Assembly (NCBI RefSeq): GCF_000429065.1
Contig: NZ_AUBD01000008.1
Coordinates: 215,399-279,398 of the forward strand
DNA: 64,000 bases
From: Silanimonas lenta DSM 16282
GTDB taxonomy: Bacteria; Pseudomonadota; Gammaproteobacteria; Xanthomonadales; Xanthomonadaceae
Direction of reading: 5' to 3'
The notes beneath the pieces are model-generated. The model saw only the letters and a list, made by a program, of their open reading frames with translations. It had not been told where the DNA came from and ran no database searches. Below, in pieces: positions 19,991 through 30,028 of this stretch. How positions within the stretch are numbered: position 1 is the first letter of the stretch; each line of letters begins with the position of its first letter. The position numbers were made by a program, and so were the translations under genes.

Positions 19991-20709
19991 GCGTGCCGCA
20001 GCCGCCGACGGTGGTGCTCACCGACATCGAGGGCACCACCAGCAGCATCGCCTTCGTCAAGGACGTGCTCTTCCCCTATGCCCGCGCCAACCTGCCGGGC
20101 TTCGTGGAAGCACGGCGCGAGGAACCGGAGATCCGCCGCTGGCTGGACGCGGTGGCGCTGGAGATCGGCCAGGCGCACCGCGACGACCGCGACGAGGCCG
20201 CGGTGCAGCAGCTCCTGGCCTGGATCGACGAGGACCGCAAGCACACCGCGCTCAAGGCCATCCAGGGCCAGCTCTGGCGCGAGGGCTACGCGCTCGGCGA
20301 GTACAAGGCCCACGTCTACCCCGATGCGGTCGAGGCGCTGAAGCGCTGGAAGGCCGCCGGCCACGAGCTCTACGTCTATTCCTCGGGGTCGGTGGAAGCG
20401 CAGAAACTGTTCTTCGCCCACAGCGATGCTGGCGACCTCACGCCCCTGTTCTCGGGGCATTTCGACACCGAGATCGGCCCCAAGCGCGACGTGGCGAGCT
20501 ACCGTCACATCGCCGCCGATATCGGCGTGGCGCCCTCCCACCTCCTGTTCCTCTCCGACGTGGTGGAGGAACTGGATGCCGCCCGCGAGGCCGGGCTGCG
20601 TACCGTGCTGGTGGACCGCCCGCAGGACTACCCGGTGCCGCGCGAGGCCGCGGCCAACGGCCACCGGCGGGTACGCGACTTCTCGGCCATCGACCCGGAC
20701 GCTGCTTGA
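19987..20709 (+). CDS. mtnC: Enolase-phosphatase
   Basis: A 240-residue HAD-superfamily bifunctional enzyme that enolises and then dephosphorylates 2,3-diketo-5-methylthiopentyl 1-phosphate to acireductone, the MtnD substrate. The motif-I segment is [21 protein letters not shown] (nucleophile Asp in the TDIEG block), motif II is YSSGSVEAQ, and motif III/IV is the Lys of GPKRDVASY with [13 protein letters not shown]. Full length for the family. It ends the mtn operon, 7 bp before the convergent phosphoesterase. mtnA and an MTA-processing enzyme are not in the window. Confidence 0.95.
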   Translation: MSVPQPPTVVLTDIEGTTSSIAFVKDVLFPYARANLPGFVEARREEPEIRRWLDAVALEIGQAHRDDRDEAAVQQLLAWIDEDRKHTALKAIQGQLWREGYALGEYKAHVYPDAVEALKRWKAAGHELYVYSSGSVEAQKLFFAHSDAGDLTPLFSGHFDTEIGPKRDVASYRHIAADIGVAPSHLLFLSDVVEELDAAREAGLRTVLVDRPQDYPVPREAAANGHRRVRDFSAIDPDAA

Positions 20710-20716
20710 CGGCTTT

Positions 20717-22267
20717 TCACCGGAGCGCTGCCTCCTCGAGCCGGTAGCGGGTGGTCTGTCGCAACTCGCCGCGCCAGCGGTCGAACACCCGCACCTCGAT
20801 GGCATGCTCGCCGGCCGGCAGGTCGGTGGGCAGGGCGCCGCGCCACAGATGCGGCGAGGGCGCGGCTTCCGGCGCCCGGTCGTAGGCGCGCAGGGCGTCC
20901 GCGGCATCGTCGGCGGCATTGATGGCGAGCAGGGCCGGGTCCGGGCGATCCACCCGCTGCATCGGCCGCCACTCGCCGCCGGCCACCCGGTACTCCACGC
21001 GGCTGCCGGCATCGCCCATCCAGACGTTCGCGTACACCGCGAAGCCCGGCCAGGCGCCGCGGCGCAGCACCCGCGGCGCATGCAGGGCGAAGGGCGGGTC
21101 GTCGGCATGGTCCACCGCATGCCAGCGCAGGGCATAGCCGCCACCGGGCTGCACGGTGAGGGTGGCGAAGCCCTTGGGCGTGCCATCGGCCATGCGCGAA
21201 TCCGGCACGCCGCGGGCATCGGCGAGCCCGCTCCAGAAGGCGCCGCAGGCCGCCCCCACGTTGTACTCGTGCAGGGGCGATGCCCCGCGCCAGCCGGCTT
21301 CCTCTCCATGCCAGCGGTGCTGCTGCACATGGGTGTGACTGCTCAGCACCAGCACCGCCGGGTGGGCCTCGAGCAGGCGGAACAGGCGCTGGCGGTCGCC
21401 TTGGCGGAAGCTGTCGCGCCCGGGCGAGGCATCGGTGTCGAACAGCGGGATGTGCATGGCGAGCAGCAGCAGGGCATCGCGCGGCACCCGCGGCAGGTAG
21501 GCCTCGAGGAAGCGGAACTGGCGCTCGCGAAGCCCCCCCACATAGGCCGCCGGCTCGCCGCTGCCGGGCTGGTGGATGACGTTGTCGAGCACCACCACCG
21601 CGAGCCCCGGCGCCTCCCAGGCGAAGGTGTCGGGCCCGAACACGCGGCGGAAGCTGGCGAGCGAGGCCTCGTCGCTGCCGGCCCCGTGGTCGCGGTCGTG
21701 GTTGCCGCTCGCGGTGAGCCAGGGCGTGCCCATCCGCGCCGTGGCCGCCGCCATCGCCGGCAGCAGGGCGAGGTTGCCGTGCACGATGTCGCCCAGCGAA
21801 AGCCCGAGCCGGGCCCGCGGCAGGCGGCGCTCGGCCTCGACGATGGCGGTCTCGAACGACCTCAGGTCCTCGGCATTCTTCACCTGCGGGTCGCCGAACA
21901 CGCGCAGCGCATAGGGCGGCGCGAAGGCCGCGGGGCGCAGGGCCACGGCCCAGTCCCCGGTGGGCGCATCGCGCCAGGTGTCGGGCAGGCCATCGCGGCG
22001 CAGCGGCGGCAGGTATCCGGCCGGCGGGATCACGAACACCGGGGCGTCGGCCGTGAGCGGCAGGCGGAAGCGGCCTCCAGCATCGGTCTCGACGAGGCGC
22101 TCGCCATCCGAGACCAGGACCCCCGGCAGCGAGGGCTCGCCGGCATCGTGGCGACCGTTGCCATCGAGATCGGAGAAGGCCCGGCCGGCCACCTCCGCGC
22201 CCCGGCCCGGCCCGGGAACGAAGGCCAGCGCGGCGGCCAGGGCCAGCATCGGGATCGAAACTCGCAT
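20717..22267 (-). CDS. Secreted calcineurin-like metallophosphoesterase
   Basis: A 516-residue exported protein with signal peptide (MRVSIPMLALAAALAF..GRG). It is followed by a small beta domain with a Ca-loop-like DLDGNGRHDAGEPSLPGV (as in SdrD-B/dockerin-type loops), a calcineurin-like catalytic core and a C-terminal domain of the type seen in bacterial phosphoesterases of this architecture. Metal motifs: FGDPQVKN, LSLGDIVHG, SGNHDRDH, AMHIPLF and SSHTHVQQHRW. The start at 22267 skips six residues of the longer frame to give a clean signal peptide. Substrate unknown; it lies downstream of hisIE on the same strand, 76 bp away. Confidence 0.83.
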   Translation of the reverse strand: MRVSIPMLALAAALAFVPGPGRGAEVAGRAFSDLDGNGRHDAGEPSLPGVLVSDGERLVETDAGGRFRLPLTADAPVFVIPPAGYLPPLRRDGLPDTWRDAPTGDWAVALRPAAFAPPYALRVFGDPQVKNAEDLRSFETAIVEAERRLPRARLGLSLGDIVHGNLALLPAMAAATARMGTPWLTASGNHDRDHGAGSDEASLASFRRVFGPDTFAWEAPGLAVVVLDNVIHQPGSGEPAAYVGGLRERQFRFLEAYLPRVPRDALLLLAMHIPLFDTDASPGRDSFRQGDRQRLFRLLEAHPAVLVLSSHTHVQQHRWHGEEAGWRGASPLHEYNVGAACGAFWSGLADARGVPDSRMADGTPKGFATLTVQPGGGYALRWHAVDHADDPPFALHAPRVLRRGAWPGFAVYANVWMGDAGSRVEYRVAGGEWRPMQRVDRPDPALLAINAADDAADALRAYDRAPEAAPSPHLWRGALPTDLPAGEHAIEVRVFDRWRGELRQTTRYRLEEAALR

Positions 22268-22343
22268 GGACGCCCCGGAACTCACGGAAAGCGCGAGCCT
22301 ACGGAGCCGCCCACGCCGGCCGCAAGCCGGCCGGCACCGGCAT

Positions 22344-22961
22344 TCAGTCGCTCACGCGCTGCTTGGCCAGCCGGCGTTTCTCCAGCACCCGCCCCACCTC
22401 GGCCAGCGAGAGGCCGCGGGCCTGCAGCCCGACCAGGGTGTGGAAGAACAGGTCGGCCACCTCGCCGAGCAGGGCCTCGTCGGCCTCGGCGAGCAGGGCC
22501 AGCGCGGTTTCCACGCCCTCCTCGCCGATCTTCTGGGCGATGCGCTTCGGGCCCGCCTCGAACAGGGTGGTGGTGTAGCTGCCCTGGGGGCGCTCGCGGG
22601 CGCGCTGGGCGACGATGGCCTCGAGCTCGCCGAGCACGCTGCCCGGCGCCTGCGCAAAGCAGCTCGTGCGCTTCAGGTGGCAGGTGGGGCCGTGGGGGAT
22701 GGCCTGCACCAGCAGGGCATCGCCATCGCAGTCGGTCTCGATCGCGACCAGCTCGAGCACGTCGCCCGAGCGCTCGCCCTTCATCCACAGCCGGCCCTTG
22801 CTGCGGCTGAAGAAAGTGACGCGGCCCTGCGCCAGCGTGGCCTCCAGCGCGGCGCGGTCCATGTAGCCCAGCATCAGCACGCGGTGACTGCGCGCGTCCT
22901 GCACGATGGCCGGCAAGAGGCCGCCCTGCTTGGCGAAGTCGAGGGATTCCAGGTCAATCAT
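22344..22961 (-). CDS. hisI: Bifunctional phosphoribosyl-AMP cyclohydrolase/phosphoribosyl-ATP pyrophosphatase
   Basis: A 205-residue HisIE fusion catalysing the second and third steps of histidine synthesis. The HisI half includes [26 protein letters not shown] and the metal-binding [11 protein letters not shown] and [11 protein letters not shown] cysteines. The HisE half (from about residue 110) has the all-alpha pyrophosphatase pattern with [16 protein letters not shown] and [11 protein letters not shown]. The start overlaps the hisF stop by 8 bp. It is the last gene of the his operon, as in E. coli order. Confidence 0.95.
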   Translation of the reverse strand: MIDLESLDFAKQGGLLPAIVQDARSHRVLMLGYMDRAALEATLAQGRVTFFSRSKGRLWMKGERSGDVLELVAIETDCDGDALLVQAIPHGPTCHLKRTSCFAQAPGSVLGELEAIVAQRARERPQGSYTTTLFEAGPKRIAQKIGEEGVETALALLAEADEALLGEVADLFFHTLVGLQARGLSLAEVGRVLEKRRLAKQRVSD

Positions 22962-23727
22962 CGCGCACCTCGATGCCGGCCTCGCGCAGCCGGCGCTTGA
23001 GTTCGGGAATGGGCACGGTGCCCGAGTGGAAGACCGAGGCGGCGAGCGCCGCATCGACATCGGCCCTCTGGAACACCTCGGTGAAATGGTCGATGGCCCC
23101 GGCCCCGCCGGAGGCCACCAGGGGCACCGGGCAGACGGCGCGCACCGCGGCGAGCTGGCCGATGTCGTAGCCCTCGCGGGCGCCATCGCTGCCCATGCAG
23201 TTGAGCACGATCTCGCCGGCGCCGCGGGACACCGCCTCGGCCACCCAGTCGAGGGTGCGCCGCGGCAGCGCCCGGGTGCGCTCGGGATCGCCGGTGTACT
23301 GCCGCACCCGCCACTCGCCATCGGCATCGCGCAGCGAATCCACGCCCACCACCACGCACTGCACGCCGAAGGCAGCCGCCAGTTCGTCGACCAGGGCCGG
23401 GCGCTCCAGCGCCGGCGAGTTCACCGAGACCTTGTCGGCCCCGGCCTCCAGCACCCGCGCCGCATCGGCCACCGAACGGATGCCGCCGGCCACGCAGAAA
23501 GGGATGTCGATCAGCCGCGCCACCCGCTCCACCCAGCCGCGATCGACCGGGCGACCCTCGGGGCTGGCGGTGATGTCGTAGAACACCAGTTCGTCGGCCC
23601 CCTCGTCGCGGTAGCGCAGGGCCAGGGCCTCGATCTCGCCCATCACCACGTGGTCGCGGAAGCACACGCCCTTCACCACCCGGCCCTCGCGCACGTCGAG
23701 GCAGGGAATGATCCGGCGGCTCAGCAC
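22954..23727 (-). CDS. hisF: Imidazole glycerol phosphate synthase, cyclase subunit
   Basis: A 257-residue (beta/alpha)8 barrel that uses ammonia from HisH to turn PRFAR into IGP and AICAR. The catalytic Asp in [16 protein letters not shown] and the second Asp in [14 protein letters not shown] are present, with phosphate loops CVAGGIRSV and [17 protein letters not shown] start at 23727 ([12 protein letters not shown]) gives the standard length and overlaps the end of hisA; longer in-frame extensions lie inside hisA and are rejected. Confidence 0.95.
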   Translation of the reverse strand: MLSRRIIPCLDVREGRVVKGVCFRDHVVMGEIEALALRYRDEGADELVFYDITASPEGRPVDRGWVERVARLIDIPFCVAGGIRSVADAARVLEAGADKVSVNSPALERPALVDELAAAFGVQCVVVGVDSLRDADGEWRVRQYTGDPERTRALPRRTLDWVAEAVSRGAGEIVLNCMGSDGAREGYDIGQLAAVRAVCPVPLVASGGAGAIDHFTEVFQRADVDAALAASVFHSGTVPIPELKRRLREAGIEVRDD

Positions 23728-24476
23728 GGCAGCGGCTCCGCGGCGGCCTCGAGGGCGGCGGAAAGCGTGAAACGCCCTTCCAGCAGGGCCTTGCCCAGCA
23801 CCACGCCACGGGCGCCGGCGGCACGGGCGCCACGCACATCGGCGAGCCCGGCGACACCGCCCGAGGCCTGCACCGCCACGCCGGGGAAGCGCCGGGCGAT
23901 GGCGGCATAGAGCTCGAGGTTGAGCCCGGCGAGCATGCCGTCGCGGGCGATGTCGGTGCACAGCAGGTGCTGCAGGCCGGCCTCGGCATAGCGGCCGAGC
24001 AGGTCGAAGAGGGCGAAGCCCGAGGCCTCGGTCCAGCCCTGCACCGGCAGGCGGAACACGCCCTCGGCATCGGCCCGGGCATCGAGGGCGATGGCGATGC
24101 GGTCGGGGCCGAAGCGCTGCAGCCAGCCGATCACGCGGTTGGGCTGGCGCACCGCCAGGGTGCCCACCACCACCCGCGAGGCCCCCGCGGCCAGCACGGC
24201 CTCGACATCGGCCTCCTCGCGGATGCCGCCGCCGCTCTGCACCTTGAGTCTGGTCTCGCGGCCGATGGCGGCGAGCAGGGGCGCCAGGGTGTAGCCGCCG
24301 GCGCGGGCGGCATCGAGATCGACGAGGTGCAGCCACTCGGCCCCGGCCTCGGCATAACGGCGGGCCAGGGCCAGCGGCTCTTCCGGGTAGCGGGTCTCGG
24401 CGGCGTAGTCGCCCTGGCGCAGGCGCACCACGCGGCCCTCGCGCACATCGATGGCGGGATAGCAGATCAGGCCCAT
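23721..24476 (-). CDS. hisA: Phosphoribosyl-ProFAR isomerase
   Basis: A 251-residue (beta/alpha)8 barrel catalysing the Amadori rearrangement of ProFAR to PRFAR. The catalytic Asp10 lies in [15 protein letters not shown] and the second Asp in [13 protein letters not shown]; phosphate-binding loops are QSGGGIREE and QASGGVAGL. It starts 10 bp after hisH and overlaps hisF by 7 bp. The strong N-terminal similarity to HisF ([10 protein letters not shown]) reflects the well-known common origin of the two barrels. Confidence 0.95.
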   Translation of the reverse strand: MGLICYPAIDVREGRVVRLRQGDYAAETRYPEEPLALARRYAEAGAEWLHLVDLDAARAGGYTLAPLLAAIGRETRLKVQSGGGIREEADVEAVLAAGASRVVVGTLAVRQPNRVIGWLQRFGPDRIAIALDARADAEGVFRLPVQGWTEASGFALFDLLGRYAEAGLQHLLCTDIARDGMLAGLNLELYAAIARRFPGVAVQASGGVAGLADVRGARAAGARGVVLGKALLEGRFTLSAALEAAAEPLPC

Positions 24477-24486
24477 GGCCTCGGCC

Positions 24487-25104
24487 TCACAGGGAAAGGA
24501 AGTTGGCGAGCAGGCGCGCGCCGACGGCGGCGGAACGCTCGGGATGGCATTGCGCCCCCATCACCCGGCCGCGGGCGGCGATGGCGACGAAGGGCTGGCC
24601 GTGGTGGCAGGTGGCAAGGGCATCGGCGCTCCCGCGCACGGCGAAGCTGTGCACGAAGTAGGCGCGGCGCCCGTCGAGGCCCTGCACCAGCGGATGCCCC
24701 GCCGCCGCGGGGGCCACGTCCAGCCGGTTCCAGCCCATGTGCGGCACGCGGATGCCCGGGGCCTCGGGCAGGCGCTCCACCCGGCCGGGCAGCAGGCCGA
24801 GGCAGTCCACCCCGCCCTCCGCCGACTGCTCGAACAACAGCTGCATGCCGACGCAGATGCCGAGCAGGGGCTGGCTGAGCGTGGGGATCAGCCGGTCCAG
24901 CCCGTTCTCGCGCAGGCGCTGCATGGCCGGCCCGGCGGCCCCTACCCCCGGCAGCACCACATGGGTGGCGGCGCGGATGCGCGCCGCATCACTGCTCACC
25001 GGGGCCTCGATGCCGAGCCGGGCGAAGGCCGCCTGCACCGAGCCCAGGTTGTTGCCGCCGGAATCCAGCAGCACCAGGCGGATGCGCGCAGGATCGAGGC
25101 TCAC
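24487..25104 (-). CDS. hisH: Imidazole glycerol phosphate synthase, glutamine amidotransferase subunit
   Basis: A 205-residue class I glutaminase supplying ammonia to HisF. The nucleophile is the Cys of [13 protein letters not shown]; the His-Glu pair lies in [22 protein letters not shown] follows the oxyanion strand. I chose the GTG start at 25104, which overlaps the hisB TGA and yields [20 protein letters not shown] as the N-terminus, the normal position; the longer open frame runs into hisB. Part of the his operon between hisB and hisA. Confidence 0.94.
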   Translation of the reverse strand: MSLDPARIRLVLLDSGGNNLGSVQAAFARLGIEAPVSSDAARIRAATHVVLPGVGAAGPAMQRLRENGLDRLIPTLSQPLLGICVGMQLLFEQSAEGGVDCLGLLPGRVERLPEAPGIRVPHMGWNRLDVAPAAAGHPLVQGLDGRRAYFVHSFAVRGSADALATCHHGQPFVAIAARGRVMGAQCHPERSAAVGARLLANFLSL

Positions 25105-26165
25105 AGCACGCCCTTGGTGCTGGGAAGCTGGCTGCCCTCGCGGCGCAGGGCCTCGCGCAGGGCGCGGGCCGCTGCCTTGAAGCAGGCTTCCACCATGTGA
25201 TGGGTGTTCTCGCCCTTCACCGAGAGGTGCAGGCCGAGGCCGGCGGTCTCGCAGAGCGAGCGGAAGAAATGCGGCACGAGCTCGGTGGCGAGCCCGCCCA
25301 CCTCGGGGCGCGGGAACTGGCCCTCGAAGACGAAGCAGGGGCGGCCGGAGACATCCAGCGCCGCCGAGGCCAGGCTCTCGTCCATCGGCAGGGTGAAGCC
25401 ATAGCGGGCGATGCCACGCTTGTCGCCGAGCGCCTGCCGCAGGGCCTGGCCGATCGCCAGCGCGCAATCCTCCACCGTGTGGTGCTCGTCCACGTGCAGG
25501 TCGCCGGCGCAGCGCACGGCCAGCGAGAAGCCGCCGTGCTTGCCGAGCTGCTCCAGCATGTGGTCGAAGAAGCCATGGCCGGTGGCGATGGCCGGCTCGG
25601 CGGCGCGGTCGAGGTCGAGGTCGACCACGATCCGGGTTTCCTTCGTGCTGCGCTCGACGCGGGCGGTGCGCGGCGAGGCGGTGAGCGCATGGGCGATGCC
25701 CGCCCAGTCGTAGTGCCCGGCCTTCAGGCGGAAGCCGCGCACGCCGAGATTGGCGGCGAACTGCATGTCGGTCTCGCGGTCGCCCACCATGGCGCTGCCC
25801 TCGAGGTCGATGCCGCGGTCGCGCAGGTAGTGCATCACGAGGCCGATGCCCGGCTTGCGGGTGGGCTTACCCTCGTGGGCGAAGCTCTCGTCGATCAGCA
25901 CCTCGCGGAAGCGGATGCCCTGCGATTCGAGGATCTGCAGCAGCAGGCGCTGCGGGCCTTCGAAGGCCTCGCGCGGGAAGGAGGGCGTGCCGAGGCCGTC
26001 CTGGTTGCTCACCATCACGAACTGAAAGCCGGCATCGCGCAGGCGCTGCAGGGCGGCGATGCAGCCCGGCACCAGGCGGAACTTCTCGAAGGCGTCGATC
26101 TGCTCGTCGGCGGGCTCCTCGATCAGCACGCCGTCGCGGTCGATGAACAGGATCTTCTGGCTCAT
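25101..26165 (-). CDS. hisB: Bifunctional histidinol-phosphatase/imidazoleglycerol-phosphate dehydratase
   Basis: A 354-residue gammaproteobacterial-type HisB fusion. The N-terminal HAD phosphatase (residues 1-165) has [11 protein letters not shown] with nucleophile Asp9 and Asp11, SNQDGLG and GDRETDM; it performs the eighth step. The C-terminal IGP dehydratase (from about 167) has the repeated metal motifs [21 protein letters not shown] and [10 protein letters not shown]; it performs the sixth step. The start overlaps the hisC stop (ATGA). The fusion is typical of Enterobacteria and Xanthomonads and supports the taxonomic guess. Confidence 0.96.
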   Translation of the reverse strand: MSQKILFIDRDGVLIEEPADEQIDAFEKFRLVPGCIAALQRLRDAGFQFVMVSNQDGLGTPSFPREAFEGPQRLLLQILESQGIRFREVLIDESFAHEGKPTRKPGIGLVMHYLRDRGIDLEGSAMVGDRETDMQFAANLGVRGFRLKAGHYDWAGIAHALTASPRTARVERSTKETRIVVDLDLDRAAEPAIATGHGFFDHMLEQLGKHGGFSLAVRCAGDLHVDEHHTVEDCALAIGQALRQALGDKRGIARYGFTLPMDESLASAALDVSGRPCFVFEGQFPRPEVGGLATELVPHFFRSLCETAGLGLHLSVKGENTHHMVEACFKAAARALREALRREGSQLPSTKGVL

Positions 26166-27259
26166 GGGGAATCGACTCCGGGCAGGGCGGCGAGCGCGGC
26201 CAGCAGGGCCTCGTTCTCCTCCGGGCTGCCGATGGTGAGACGCAGGGCATCGTGCAGGCCGGGCTGGGCGCGCTGGTCGCGCACCACCACCCCGGCCGCG
26301 AGCAGGGCGCGGAAGGCCGCCTCGGCATCGGCGAAGCGCACGAGGAGGTAGTTGGCATCCGAGGCATAGACCCGGCGCACGGCGGGTAGCGCCGCGAGCG
26401 CCGCGGCGACACGCTCGCGCTCGGCGACGATGCGGCCGGCGCGGCGCTTCGCCTCGTCCGCCGCCGCGGGCGAGACCGCCTCGAGGGCCAGGGCCACCGC
26501 CGGAGCCGCCAGCGGATAGGGCGGCGCGATCGCCGAGAGCACCCGCACCAGGGCCGGGTCGGCCAGGGTGATGCCGAGCCGCGCCCCGGCGAGGGCATAG
26601 GCCTTCGAGAGCGTGCGCAGCACCACGAGGTTCGTAAAGCGTCCGAGCAGGGCGATGGCGCTGGGCTGCGTGCTGTACTCGGCATAGGCCTCGTCCACCA
26701 CCAGCACCGCGCGGCCGGCAAGGCCGACGAGCAGGCGCTCGATCGCCGCCAGCGGCAGGGCGCTGCCGGTGGGGTTGGCGGGCGAGCAGGCATGGATGAG
26801 CTTCACCGGCGCCTTCGCCACCGAGAGTTCCACTGCCCGCAGCACCGCCTCGACATCGAAGCGGAAAACCCCGCCCTCGTCCACCAGCGGCACTTCCACC
26901 AGCGGCGCGCCCTGCACCCGCGCCGAGACCGCGTACATGCCGAACACCGGCGGCGTCACCAGCACCGCCTCGCGCTCGGCGCGGCACAGCGCACGGGTCA
27001 GCAGGTCGATGCCCTCGTCGCTGCCGCGGGTCATCAGCAGGGCCTCCGGCGCCACACCGTAGAGGGCCGCCAGCCGCGCCCGCAGGGCGGCGGGCTGCGG
27101 CTCGGGGTAGCGGTTGAGGCCCAGACCCGGATCGGCCGGCGAGGGCCAGGGGCTCTCGTTGGCATTGAGCCAGATGCGGCCGGTCAGGCCGGTCTTGCGC
27201 GCCGAGCCGTAGCCGCCGAAGCCGCGCAGGTCGGCGCGCACGAGATCGAGCACGTTCAT
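26162..27259 (-). CDS. hisC: Histidinol-phosphate aminotransferase
   Basis: A 365-residue PLP fold-type I aminotransferase converting imidazole acetol phosphate to histidinol phosphate. [12 protein letters not shown] and NRYPEPQP match the N-terminal substrate region, [13 protein letters not shown] and [10 protein letters not shown] the PLP-binding Asn/Asp-Tyr segment, and [15 protein letters not shown] holds the Schiff-base Lys. Start and stop overlap hisD and hisB (ATGA in both cases), so translation is probably coupled across the operon. Confidence 0.95.
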   Translation of the reverse strand: MNVLDLVRADLRGFGGYGSARKTGLTGRIWLNANESPWPSPADPGLGLNRYPEPQPAALRARLAALYGVAPEALLMTRGSDEGIDLLTRALCRAEREAVLVTPPVFGMYAVSARVQGAPLVEVPLVDEGGVFRFDVEAVLRAVELSVAKAPVKLIHACSPANPTGSALPLAAIERLLVGLAGRAVLVVDEAYAEYSTQPSAIALLGRFTNLVVLRTLSKAYALAGARLGITLADPALVRVLSAIAPPYPLAAPAVALALEAVSPAAADEAKRRAGRIVAERERVAAALAALPAVRRVYASDANYLLVRFADAEAAFRALLAAGVVVRDQRAQPGLHDALRLTIGSPEENEALLAALAALPGVDSP

Positions 27260-28554
27260 GCCGCCCCCTCGAGCCGCTGCACCACGGCCTGGGCATGCGC
27301 CTCGAGCGATTCGGCGCGGGCCAGGGTGATGGCACAGGGGCCGATCGCGGCAAGGCCCTCGCGGCTCACCTGCTGCACGCTGATGCTGCGCTGGAAGCTC
27401 GCCACCGAGACCCCGCTCCAGGCCCGCGCCGCGCCGCCGGTGGGCAGCACGTGGTTGGTGCCCGAGCAGTAGTCGCCGAGCGACTCCGGGGCGTAGTCGC
27501 CAAGGAAGATCGAACCGGCGCAGGTGATGTGCCCGAGCCAGGCGCGCGGCTCGCGCACCTGCACGATCAGGTGCTCGGGGCCGTAGCGGTTGCTGAGCGC
27601 GAAGGCCTCCTCGAGGCTGGGCACCACGATCAGCCGGGCGAAGGCCAGCGCCTGCGTGGCGATGGCCTCGCGCGGCAGGCGGGCGAGCTGGGCCAGCACC
27701 TCGGCCTCCACCGCGGCGGCCAGGCTCGGGCTGTCGGTCACCAGCAGCACCTGCGAATCCGGCCCGTGCTCGGCCTGCGCCAGGAGGTCGGCGGCGATGA
27801 AGGGCGGGCTGGCCCCAGCATCGGCCACCACCAGCACCTCGGAGGGACCGGCGGGCATGTCGATGGCCGGGCCGTCGGGAAGCGCCGAGACCGCCGACTT
27901 CGCCAAGGTCACCCAGGGATTGCCGGGGCCGAAGAGCTTGTCGCAGCGCGGCACGCTTTCGGTGCCGAAGGCCATGGCGGCAATGGCCTGCGCCCCGCCC
28001 AGGGTGAAGACCCGGCGGATGCCGCAGAGCCTCGCCGCCACCAGCACCGAAGGATCGGCGCTGCCGTCGGGCCGCGGCGGGGTGCACAGCACCACCTCGC
28101 GGCAGCCGGCGATCATGGCCGGCACACCGAGCATCAGGGCCGTGGACGGCAGGGGCGCGCTGCCGGCCGGCACGTACAGGCCCACGGTGTCGATGGCCCG
28201 CAGTACCCGGCCACAGCGCACGCCGGGGGCGGTCTCGATCTCGAACTCGCCGGGCGCCCCGGCGCGGTGCCAGGCCTCGAGCCGCTCCCTGGCCTCCTGC
28301 ATCGCCGCCTTCAGCGCCGGGTCGAGCGCCCGCTCTGCCGCCTCGAAGGCCGCCTCGTCGACCTCGAGGGCGGCGAGTTCCACGCCATCGAAGCGGCGGG
28401 TCAGGGCGCGCAGGGCGCCATCGCCATCGGCGCGCACCTGGGCAAGGATGCGCTGCACGGCAGCGATGCGCTCCTCGCTGGCGGTGGCGGGCGGGCGGGC
28501 CAGCGCGGCGGCGCGCTCGGCCTCGGTGAGTCGGGTCCAGTCCAGGCGTTGCAT
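27256..28554 (-). CDS. hisD: Histidinol dehydrogenase
   Basis: A 432-residue Zn enzyme that oxidises histidinol to histidine in two NAD-dependent steps. Visible motifs include [48 protein letters not shown] (catalytic/metal Gln-His) and the late GPEHLIVQ with its catalytic Glu-His. Of two nearby ATGs I prefer 28554 (MQRLDWTRL) because TGAGG lies six bases upstream; 28560 would give two more residues. It starts 8 bp after hisG. Confidence 0.95.
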   Translation of the reverse strand: MQRLDWTRLTEAERAAALARPPATASEERIAAVQRILAQVRADGDGALRALTRRFDGVELAALEVDEAAFEAAERALDPALKAAMQEARERLEAWHRAGAPGEFEIETAPGVRCGRVLRAIDTVGLYVPAGSAPLPSTALMLGVPAMIAGCREVVLCTPPRPDGSADPSVLVAARLCGIRRVFTLGGAQAIAAMAFGTESVPRCDKLFGPGNPWVTLAKSAVSALPDGPAIDMPAGPSEVLVVADAGASPPFIAADLLAQAEHGPDSQVLLVTDSPSLAAAVEAEVLAQLARLPREAIATQALAFARLIVVPSLEEAFALSNRYGPEHLIVQVREPRAWLGHITCAGSIFLGDYAPESLGDYCSGTNHVLPTGGAARAWSGVSVASFQRSISVQQVSREGLAAIGPCAITLARAESLEAHAQAVVQRLEGAA

Positions 28555-28562
28555 GGGCATCC

Positions 28563-29462
28563 TCAGGCCAGCATCTGCTCGACCGGCAGCACCATCAGGG
28601 CGCGGGCGCCGGCCTTCTTCATGTCCTCCAGGCGCTGCCAGGTCACCGCCGTGCGGCACAGGGCCTGCACCGCCACGCGGTCGGCCGAGCCGTCCACCGG
28701 GGTGACGATGGGCGCATCGGCATCGGGCAGCAGCTTCAGCAGGCCCTCGAGCGCGCCGCGCTCGGCCTGCAGCAGCAGCAGCTTGGCCGCCTTCACCGAG
28801 AGCACGCCGTCGAGCCGTCGCAGCAGCAGGTCGGCGAGGGCCTGGCGCTCGTCGTTGAAGGCCCTGGAGGGTCCGGCCAGCACCGCCTCGCTCTCCAGCA
28901 CCACCGCCACTTCCTTGAGCTGGTTGGCCGCCAGCGTGCCACCGGTGGAGACGAGATCGCAGATGGTCTCGGCCTTGCCCAGCCGCGGCGCGATCTCCAC
29001 CGAGCCGGAGAGCAGCACCGGCTCGGCCTCCACGCCCTCGTCGCGCAGCCACTTCGCGAGCAGCGCAGGATAGCTGGTGGCGCAGCGCAGGCCGGAAAGC
29101 CGCTGCGGGCCCGGCCAGTCCCAGTCCTGTGGCACCGCCACCGAAAGCCGGCAGCGGCCGAAGCCGAGCCGGCGCAACACGGTGAAGGCCTCGCCCTCGC
29201 CCCTCGCGCGGCGCTCGCAGTCCTGCTCGGCCAGCACGTTGAGGCCGACGATGCCGAGGTCGCACACCCCTTCGGCGATCAGGCCGGGGATGTCGTCGTC
29301 GCGCACCAGCAAGAGGTCGATGGGCAGCGACTCGCCATAGCAGAACAGGCGGTCGCGGCTCTCGCGGAAGCTCAGTCCGGCACGCGCGAGCAGGTCGCGG
29401 GCGGGCTCGGACAGGCGTCCGGATTTCTGGATGGCGATACGCAGGCGGTCGTGCGTCCGCAT
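28563..29462 (-). CDS. hisG: ATP phosphoribosyltransferase, long form
   Basis: A 299-residue HisG catalysing the first step of histidine synthesis from ATP and PRPP. It is of the long type with a C-terminal ferredoxin-like regulatory domain (about residues 225-299), so no HisZ is needed and feedback inhibition by histidine is expected. Recognisable blocks are [47 protein letters not shown] and [13 protein letters not shown]. The start at 29462 gives the standard length. It follows the TrpR-like regulator by 34 bp. Confidence 0.95.
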   Translation of the reverse strand: MRTHDRLRIAIQKSGRLSEPARDLLARAGLSFRESRDRLFCYGESLPIDLLLVRDDDIPGLIAEGVCDLGIVGLNVLAEQDCERRARGEGEAFTVLRRLGFGRCRLSVAVPQDWDWPGPQRLSGLRCATSYPALLAKWLRDEGVEAEPVLLSGSVEIAPRLGKAETICDLVSTGGTLAANQLKEVAVVLESEAVLAGPSRAFNDERQALADLLLRRLDGVLSVKAAKLLLLQAERGALEGLLKLLPDADAPIVTPVDGSADRVAVQALCRTAVTWQRLEDMKKAGARALMVLPVEQMLA

Positions 29463-29496
29463 GGTGCGGGCTCCGTGGGAAAGCAGACGGGAAGGA

Positions 29497-29910
29497 TCAG
29501 TGGGTGTCGCCGGGGCCGTGGATAGCCGGCGCCACGGCCTCGGCCTGCGGCGCGGCCAGCGCCGCTCCGGGCGCCAGATGCCCCAGGCGCTCGGCGGCCA
29601 CGCGGTAACCGCCGGCGCCAAGGGCGAGGCAGCGCGCCACGCGGCCGATGGTGGTCACGCTCACCCCGGTGCGCTCGTGGATCTCGCGGTAGGCACGCCC
29701 GTCGGCAAGCTCCGGCACCACGGCCCAGCGGTCGGCCATGGCCTCGAGCTCAGCCGGGGTGCACAGGTCGATCAGGAAGCGGCGGAACTCCTCCGGGCCA
29801 CGCAGGCTGGCAAGGGCCGCCACCAGCCCCTCGAGACGCGAGGCCACCCCCGGCGCCAGCGGTACCGGGGCATCGGCAAGGGCGGAATCGGGCAGGGTCC
29901 GGCGCTTCAT
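29497..29910 (-). CDS. TrpR-family regulator at the head of the his operon
   Basis: A 137-residue protein whose core (residues about 25-105) is a YerC/TrpR-like helix-turn-helix domain: [20 protein letters not shown], then [28 protein letters not shown]. Similar genes upstream of hisG have been called HisR in comparative-genomic work, as I recall, and are predicted to repress histidine biosynthesis. A perfect 20-bp palindrome sits inside its promoter, so autoregulation of the whole operon is likely. The ATG at 29910 lies so near the -10 that the message would be almost leaderless; an internal GTG is an alternative. The C-terminal tail is Ala/Pro-rich. Confidence 0.85.
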   Translation of the reverse strand: MKRRTLPDSALADAPVPLAPGVASRLEGLVAALASLRGPEEFRRFLIDLCTPAELEAMADRWAVVPELADGRAYREIHERTGVSVTTIGRVARCLALGAGGYRVAAERLGHLAPGAALAAPQAEAVAPAIHGPGDTH

Positions 29911-29918
29911 GGCGAATA

Positions 29919-29948
29919 AATGTAATAGCGCGCTATTACATTGGTCAA
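29919..29948 (-). promoter_or_regulatory. his operon promoter with perfect 20-bp palindromic operator
   Basis: On the minus strand TTGACC (complement of 29943-29948) and TACATT (complement of 29919-29924) form -35 and -10 elements 18 bp apart. Filling the spacer is TGTAATAGCG/CGCTATTACA (29921-29940), an exact inverted repeat of 20 bp in an otherwise GC-rich region. A repressor bound there would block RNA polymerase. The downstream TrpR-like gene is the obvious candidate ligand-responsive factor. Confidence 0.85.
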
Positions 29949-30028
29949 GCCGGGGCTTGCCGGGGTCTCGACCGCGTCACGGGGATGGTTCAGGCTGGGC
30001 CTGGCCGGAGCCCATGAGAGGAGCCCGC

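Noticed and set aside
29497..29910. A histidine leader-peptide attenuator upstream of hisG
   Set aside because: No His-rich short ORF or alternative hairpins are found between the promoter and hisG; a repressor gene occupies the space.
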